A stretch of DNA of 64,000 bases, from the NCBI GenBank assembly GCA_028284935.1, contig JANQQQ010000012.1, forward strand, positions 496,001 through 560,000. Reading direction: 5' to 3'. This document shows positions 60,348-64,000 of the stretch, piece after piece. A program made the position numbers and the translations under genes. Each line of letters begins with the position of its first letter. Position 1 is the first letter of the stretch. The notes below the pieces were generated by a model, which was not told the DNA's origin, did no database searches, and saw only the letters and a list, made by a program, of their open reading frames with translations. This stretch comes from Croceivirga sp. (GTDB taxonomy: Bacteria > Bacteroidota > Bacteroidia > Flavobacteriales > Flavobacteriaceae).

Positions 60348-60858
60348 AGAGTACCTCAAGGATATTACCACCTTTATTTTCGATGTGGATGGCGTATTGA
60401 CCGATGGTTCCATTCTTGTCACCTCAAAAGGTGAAATGCTTCGCAAAATGAACGTTAAGGATGGCTATGCCTTAAAAACAGCCTTATTAAAGGGCTACAA
60501 CATTTGTATTATTACAGGGGGTAGCAACAAAGGGGTCAAAGATCGTCTGAAAGGTTTGGGTATTACGGATATTTATTTAGGAGCCCACCATAAAGAGGAA
60601 CCCTTGGATGAGTATTTGGATATACATAACATCAACCCTGATAATGTTTTATATATGGGGGATGATATGCCCGATATTCCACCTATGAAACGGGTGAAAT
60701 TGGCTACCTGTCCGCAAAATGCCATTATGGAAGTCAAAACTATTTGTGATTATGTCTCCCATAAAAACGGAGGGGAAGGCTGTGTTAGGGACATCATTGA
60801 GCAGGTCTTAAAGGTTAGGGGCGATTGGGATTCCAATTTTAGTGCTAAGAATGATTGA
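60331..60858 (+). CDS. kdsC: HAD family hydrolase, KdsC-like (KDO 8-phosphate phosphatase)
   Basis: 175 aa, class C0 HAD phosphatase: FDVDGVLTDGS (nucleophile Asp and acid Asp), ITGGSNKGVKDRLKGLGI (Thr motif), and GDDMPDIPPM (metal Asp). The short, cap-less form matches KdsC, which makes KDO for lipopolysaccharide. Central gene of the three-gene operon, overlapping both neighbours. The related YrbI/NeuA-type phosphatases are alternatives. Confidence 0.88.
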   Translation: MKKNYKEYLKDITTFIFDVDGVLTDGSILVTSKGEMLRKMNVKDGYALKTALLKGYNICIITGGSNKGVKDRLKGLGITDIYLGAHHKEEPLDEYLDIHNINPDNVLYMGDDMPDIPPMKRVKLATCPQNAIMEVKTICDYVSHKNGGEGCVRDIIEQVLKVRGDWDSNFSAKND

Positions 60859-61444
60859 GAACCCGTTAGCAAAAAAGCTAAAATACCACAAAATCATCCT
60901 GGCATCAGGTTCCCCCAGAAGAAAAAAATTCTTTGAGGAATTGGGAATTAATTTTGAGATTAGGCTGAAACCAGTGAACGAAGTATATCCAAGAAACCTC
61001 AAGGCAAAGGAGATTTCAAACTACCTCGCAGGGCTGAAAGCCTCAGCCTTCGACAAAACCCTTCAGGATAACGAAATCCTTATTACCTCAGATACGGTTG
61101 TCTGGTGGAAAGGGGAATCCTTGGAAAAAGCGACTACAACGAAAGAGGCTTCGGATATGCTGAAAAAACTATCCGAGGACTGGCATGAAGTCATTACATC
61201 GGTCTGCTTTACCACCAGCAACGCACAAACCACATTGAGCTGCACCACCAAGGTTAAATTTAAATCCTTGACAGAAGAGGAAATCGGCTACTACGTTGAG
61301 ACCTTTAAACCCTTTGATAAAGCTGGGGCCTATGGCATTCAAGAATGGTTGGGAACCATTGCCATTGAAGAAATTCGAGGTTCTTACAACAATGTAGTGG
61401 GATTACCTACCCATCTAGTTTACAAAGTGTTAAATGAACTTTAA
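60851..61444 (+). CDS. Maf family nucleotide pyrophosphatase
   Basis: 197 aa from ATG 60851 (overlapping the KdsC-like stop by 8 bases). Motifs: ILASGSPRRKKFFEELG, ITSDTVVWWKGESLEKA, and FKPFDKAGAYGIQEWLG. Maf proteins hydrolyse non-canonical or canonical NTPs to NMP plus pyrophosphate, limiting misincorporation, and can delay septation when overproduced. Confident family call; substrate preference (dTTP/UTP type) is not decided. Confidence 0.93.
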   Translation: MIENPLAKKLKYHKIILASGSPRRKKFFEELGINFEIRLKPVNEVYPRNLKAKEISNYLAGLKASAFDKTLQDNEILITSDTVVWWKGESLEKATTTKEASDMLKKLSEDWHEVITSVCFTTSNAQTTLSCTTKVKFKSLTEEEIGYYVETFKPFDKAGAYGIQEWLGTIAIEEIRGSYNNVVGLPTHLVYKVLNEL

Positions 61445-61537
61445 GAATTTCACAAAGTACTCCCATCATTTCGTTAAATAGTAAAAGGGAGAAGCTTATT
61501 ACGTCTACTTTTCCTATGAATTTCAAAATTTGAAAGC

Positions 61538-62359
61538 ATGAAAACATATCTCATGTTTTGTCTTTTGGTCATGCTCTACACCTGCGGAGGAGGTGGAGAA
61601 TCTTCAAACGAGGCCTCCAATAGTGCTTACGAACCATCAGTTGCAAGAATAAACGATTTCCAGGATTCAGAGGCGTTGCAAATCGATAATCGCAAAATGA
61701 TTTGGACCGGAAATATCGAAATTAAGGTCCAAAGTGTAGATGAGACGACTGCAAAAATCAATGAGCTATGTAAAAAATACAATGCCTTTGTTTCCAATAT
61801 GAATCTAAATAACACCAGTTATGAGCTCTCCAATAACCTTACCATTAGAGTAAGTAGCGAACACTTTTCTTCCCTTATGGAAGAGCTCAAAGGTCAAGGC
61901 GAGTTCATAAAAAACGTTTCCGTTTCTTCCAATGATGTAACAGAGCAATATATTGATGTTACCAGTAGGCTGAAAACAAAAAAGGAAGTGCGGGAACGCT
62001 ATGTCGATATCTTGAAAAACAAAACTGGAAAAATATCGGAAGTCCTTGAAGCTGAAGAAGCCATCCGCAAAATAACAGAAGAGATTGAAGCCAAGGAAGG
62101 ACAACTTCGGTATTTAGAGGATCAAATAAAGTACAGCACCATTAACCTGAGAATGTATGAGACCGTTAACTTTCGCAATGAGCCTGATTCCTATGAAAAA
62201 TCCTTTGGGAGCAAAAGTCTCCAAGCTTTGAAAAATGGATGGAGCATTGTAACCACTTTGGTTCTAGTATTAATCAACATCTGGCCCTTATTGCTGATAA
62301 TTGGAGTTTTCGTCTGGCAATGGAAGAGGATTCGAAAAAAGCTTAGCAGCAAAAAATAG
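61538..62359 (+). CDS. DUF4349 domain-containing lipoprotein
   Basis: 273 aa with lipoprotein signal (MKTYLMFCLLVMLYTCGGGG; Cys16). DUF4349 region about 50-210 with IWTGNIEIKVQSVDETTAKI, coiled coil (EVLEAEEAIRKITEEIEAKEGQLRYLEDQI) and TINLRMYE, then a transmembrane helix (WSIVTTLVLVLINIWPLLLIIGVFVWQW) and a basic tail. Envelope protein of unknown function; homologues are widespread. Separate from maf by 93 bases. Confidence 0.88.
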   Translation: MKTYLMFCLLVMLYTCGGGGESSNEASNSAYEPSVARINDFQDSEALQIDNRKMIWTGNIEIKVQSVDETTAKINELCKKYNAFVSNMNLNNTSYELSNNLTIRVSSEHFSSLMEELKGQGEFIKNVSVSSNDVTEQYIDVTSRLKTKKEVRERYVDILKNKTGKISEVLEAEEAIRKITEEIEAKEGQLRYLEDQIKYSTINLRMYETVNFRNEPDSYEKSFGSKSLQALKNGWSIVTTLVLVLINIWPLLLIIGVFVWQWKRIRKKLSSKK

Positions 62360-62430
62360 TGTCTCGAACACCCATGCAGTTTATTGTTTTCGACCATTCC
62401 TTCCTTAACTTTACATTAAAATAGTTAGGA

Positions 62431-63390
62431 ATGAGAAAGTGGTTAAAATTTGAGTCGGGCATAGTTTTGTTTGCCTTGTTTATTGTTGGTGTTGAAGCAT
62501 GCGCAGAAAACAATAATTCGGGGAAGACCCTTGCAGTCAATACGGAAGCTGAAAATGAGTCGGCGAAAGAAAAGTTGCCAAAAAAACCCCTGTCTAAAGA
62601 ATTTAAATCCTATTGGTATGCGGGGGATGCGGAAATAACCTCCTACAAACTGGAACAGGCCCGTTATGGGGAGATTAGGGAAGGAAAAGCCGTATTGATT
62701 TATGTTACGGAACCGTTCTTACCGGACGTCCAAGTAAAAGCGGACGGAAGCAATCCTTCCAACATCCCGGTGTTAAAGTTGAACAAGACCAAAAAATATC
62801 TTACCGGCATATATCCCTATTCCATTATGAGTAGTACTTTCTATCCTGTTCATGACAACCAACATGCCCTAAAGACCAGTCTTTCCGTGCAGGAATGGTG
62901 CGGCCATGTATATTCCCAATTGAACAACAGGAAAACGTTTGAGTTTACCTCCCATAGCTATTTTGAAGGCGAAGCGGACCAAAAACTCGATTTGGATAAG
63001 GCCTTACTTGAAAACGAAATCTGGAACAAGGTTCGTATCAATCCCAATAGCCTGCCAAAAGGTGAGATTTCCATTATTCCCTCTTTGGAATATTTCCGGG
63101 TGCAACATCATGCAGTTCAAGCGTATGCTGCCATAGCAGCGCTACAAACAAAAGATGGCATAAGCACTTACACTATTGATTACAAGGACACAAAAAGAAA
63201 ACTAACCCTTACCTTTTCTTCGGAATTTCCATATGAAATTCAAAGTTGGGAGGAAGAGTTTATAAGTGGGTATGGGTCGAATGCAAAGACATTTGTTTCC
63301 AAGGGAACGAGGCTAAAAACTTTGAAAACACCCTACTGGAGACAAAACTCGAATAAATATGTAGGATTGAGGGACAGCTTGGCATTGTAA
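62431..63390 (+). CDS. Putative lipoprotein of unknown function
   Basis: 319 aa. N-terminal signal with a possible lipobox (IVGVEAC, Cys24). The remainder is mixed alpha/beta with conserved-looking patches (YWYAGDAEITSYKLEQARYGEIREGKAVLIYVTEPFL, SLSVQEWCGHVYSQLN). Flavobacterial relatives are sometimes named septum formation inhibitor Maf, but no Maf motif is present, and the name probably spread from the adjacent gene. TTAGGA precedes the ATG by a few bases. Followed by the MscS gene with a 3-base gap, so co-transcribed. Confidence 0.75.
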   Translation: MRKWLKFESGIVLFALFIVGVEACAENNNSGKTLAVNTEAENESAKEKLPKKPLSKEFKSYWYAGDAEITSYKLEQARYGEIREGKAVLIYVTEPFLPDVQVKADGSNPSNIPVLKLNKTKKYLTGIYPYSIMSSTFYPVHDNQHALKTSLSVQEWCGHVYSQLNNRKTFEFTSHSYFEGEADQKLDLDKALLENEIWNKVRINPNSLPKGEISIIPSLEYFRVQHHAVQAYAAIAALQTKDGISTYTIDYKDTKRKLTLTFSSEFPYEIQSWEEEFISGYGSNAKTFVSKGTRLKTLKTPYWRQNSNKYVGLRDSLAL

Positions 63391-63393
63391 TTC

Positions 63394-63927
63394 ATGGAAG
63401 CCTTTTTACGTGATCATTCAAGTGAACTACTTGGTACCATAATTGCACTGGGTGTATTTTTGGTCACCCGGTTTCTTTCGGTGAAAACCATTAGAAGAAT
63501 TGGCCGAATCAGTGATATCAACCGCATTCGGACCCGACTTGTCATACGCTATGTAACCTTTGCACTAACGGTAATCCTAATCGTTGCCTTGATTCTTATT
63601 TGGGGAGTTAATATTCGAGAGCTTGGCCTCATTATTTCATCGGTATTTGCCGTTATCGGTGTAGCCCTATTTGCCACTTGGTCCATATTGAGCAACATTA
63701 CGGCAGGAATTATCCTATTCTTCTATTTTCCCTACAAAATTGGTGATAGAATCCGGATTCAGGATAAAGATTTCCCAGAAGAAGCGATAATCATGGATAT
63801 CCAATCCTTTACCGTTCACCTGTTAAAGGATGATGGTGAATTACTGACCTATCCAAATAACTTACTACTTCAAAAGGGAGTAGTACTTATAAAGAAACAA
63901 GCAGAAATCGAAGGTGGTTTGGGGTAG
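63394..63927 (+). CDS. MscS-type mechanosensitive channel family protein
   Basis: 177 aa, short. Three hydrophobic segments (ELLGTIIALGVFLVTRFLSV, VIRYVTFALTVILIVALILIWGV, GLIISSVFAVIGVALFATWSILSNITAG) and a beta domain (GDRIRIQDKDFPEEAIIMDIQSFTVHLLKDDGELLTYPNNLLLQKGVVLI). The TM3 pore helix and beta domain fit MscS, but the C-terminal alpha/beta vestibule is missing, as in some minimal homologues. Gates ions on osmotic down-shock. Confidence 0.88.
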   Translation: MEAFLRDHSSELLGTIIALGVFLVTRFLSVKTIRRIGRISDINRIRTRLVIRYVTFALTVILIVALILIWGVNIRELGLIISSVFAVIGVALFATWSILSNITAGIILFFYFPYKIGDRIRIQDKDFPEEAIIMDIQSFTVHLLKDDGELLTYPNNLLLQKGVVLIKKQAEIEGGLG

Positions 63928-63981
63928 ATGGCTTGCCTGTTAAAGAAGTTCTAAAAACCAATGCTCCGCAGGTAAACTTCC

Positions 63982-63989
63982 TATCTTTG
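63982..63989 (+). promoter_or_regulatory. -10-like element (TATCTTTG) for a gene beyond the window
   Basis: Exact TAnnTTTG match 11 bases before the right edge on the plus strand, suggesting a gene starts just outside. Confidence 0.4.
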
Positions 63990-64000
63990 GTTTTAACTAA

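Noticed and set aside
62431-63390. Label septum formation inhibitor Maf for this lipoprotein
   Set aside because: No Maf motif is present; the true Maf gene is at 60851.
1-64000. CRISPR array, insertion sequences, prophage, rRNA
   Set aside because: No regular repeat-spacer pattern, transposase, integrase, phage gene or rRNA segment was seen on either strand.

Overview
The window looks like chromosomal DNA from a marine-type member of the Flavobacteriaceae (Bacteroidota). Supporting signs are TAnnTTTG-type -10 elements in front of many genes, a CAL67264-family membrane protein, SusC-like plug and CarboxypepD_reg domains, a fused ResB-CcsA cytochrome c assembly protein, a complete-looking bacillithiol deacetylase, and menaquinone genes. 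The genus is not determinable from what I can see; a relative of Muricauda, Maribacter or Zobellia would fit. I see no prophage, insertion sequence, CRISPR array or rRNA. The only tRNA found is tRNA-His.

Layout. 1-9.2 kb is housekeeping: the end of an outer-membrane beta-barrel protein, a small unlisted membrane protein, fumarase FumC, a coiled-coil membrane protein, a metallo-beta-lactamase-fold lipoprotein, EttA, a Gfo/Idh/MocA oxidoreductase and a biotin-dependent carboxylase beta subunit. 9.2-18 kb is a minus-strand block of secreted proteins and is the most unusual part. It holds three tandem paralogues with signal peptide, CarboxypepD_reg domain, TonB-plug-like domain, TPR region and a DUF2135-like beta domain, but no beta-barrel. 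A small secreted protein and two tandem double-CarboxypepD_reg proteins follow.

18-33 kb is built around menaquinone synthesis. MenC, a CPBP intramembrane protease, MenE and an M24 peptidase form an overlapping run. MenA, MenD, isochorismate synthase and a hotdog thioesterase lie further on. MenB is not in the window. Embedded here are an SDR, a TPR/HisKA_2 histidine kinase and a LytTR response regulator, separated by a 640-bp gap with three minus-strand terminators, plus CvfB and DUF2853 proteins.

34.5-40.3 kb is a compact trans-4-hydroxy-L-proline catabolic operon: DHDPS-type deaminase, 2-oxoglutarate semialdehyde dehydrogenase, epimerase and D-hydroxyproline oxidase, with a divergent AraC regulator. 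An M28 peptidase follows. 42-48.5 kb has tRNA-His and three tandem TPR sensor kinases without a response regulator. 48.5-64 kb has BshB1 with a cystathionine gamma-synthase-type enzyme, a large MG2/plug secreted protein, a MATE pump divergent from an M14 carboxypeptidase, CcsBA, an operon of DUF2520, KdsC-like and Maf proteins, DUF4349 and other lipoproteins, and an MscS-type channel.

Functional links. The men genes together cover chorismate to demethylmenaquinone except for MenB and a confident MenH. The hydroxyproline operon would convert collagen- or cell-wall-derived hydroxyproline to 2-oxoglutarate, and several secreted or lipoprotein peptidases (M24, M28, M14) would suit a peptide-degrading lifestyle. 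The function of the barrel-less plug proteins is unknown; they are the best candidate for something undescribed.
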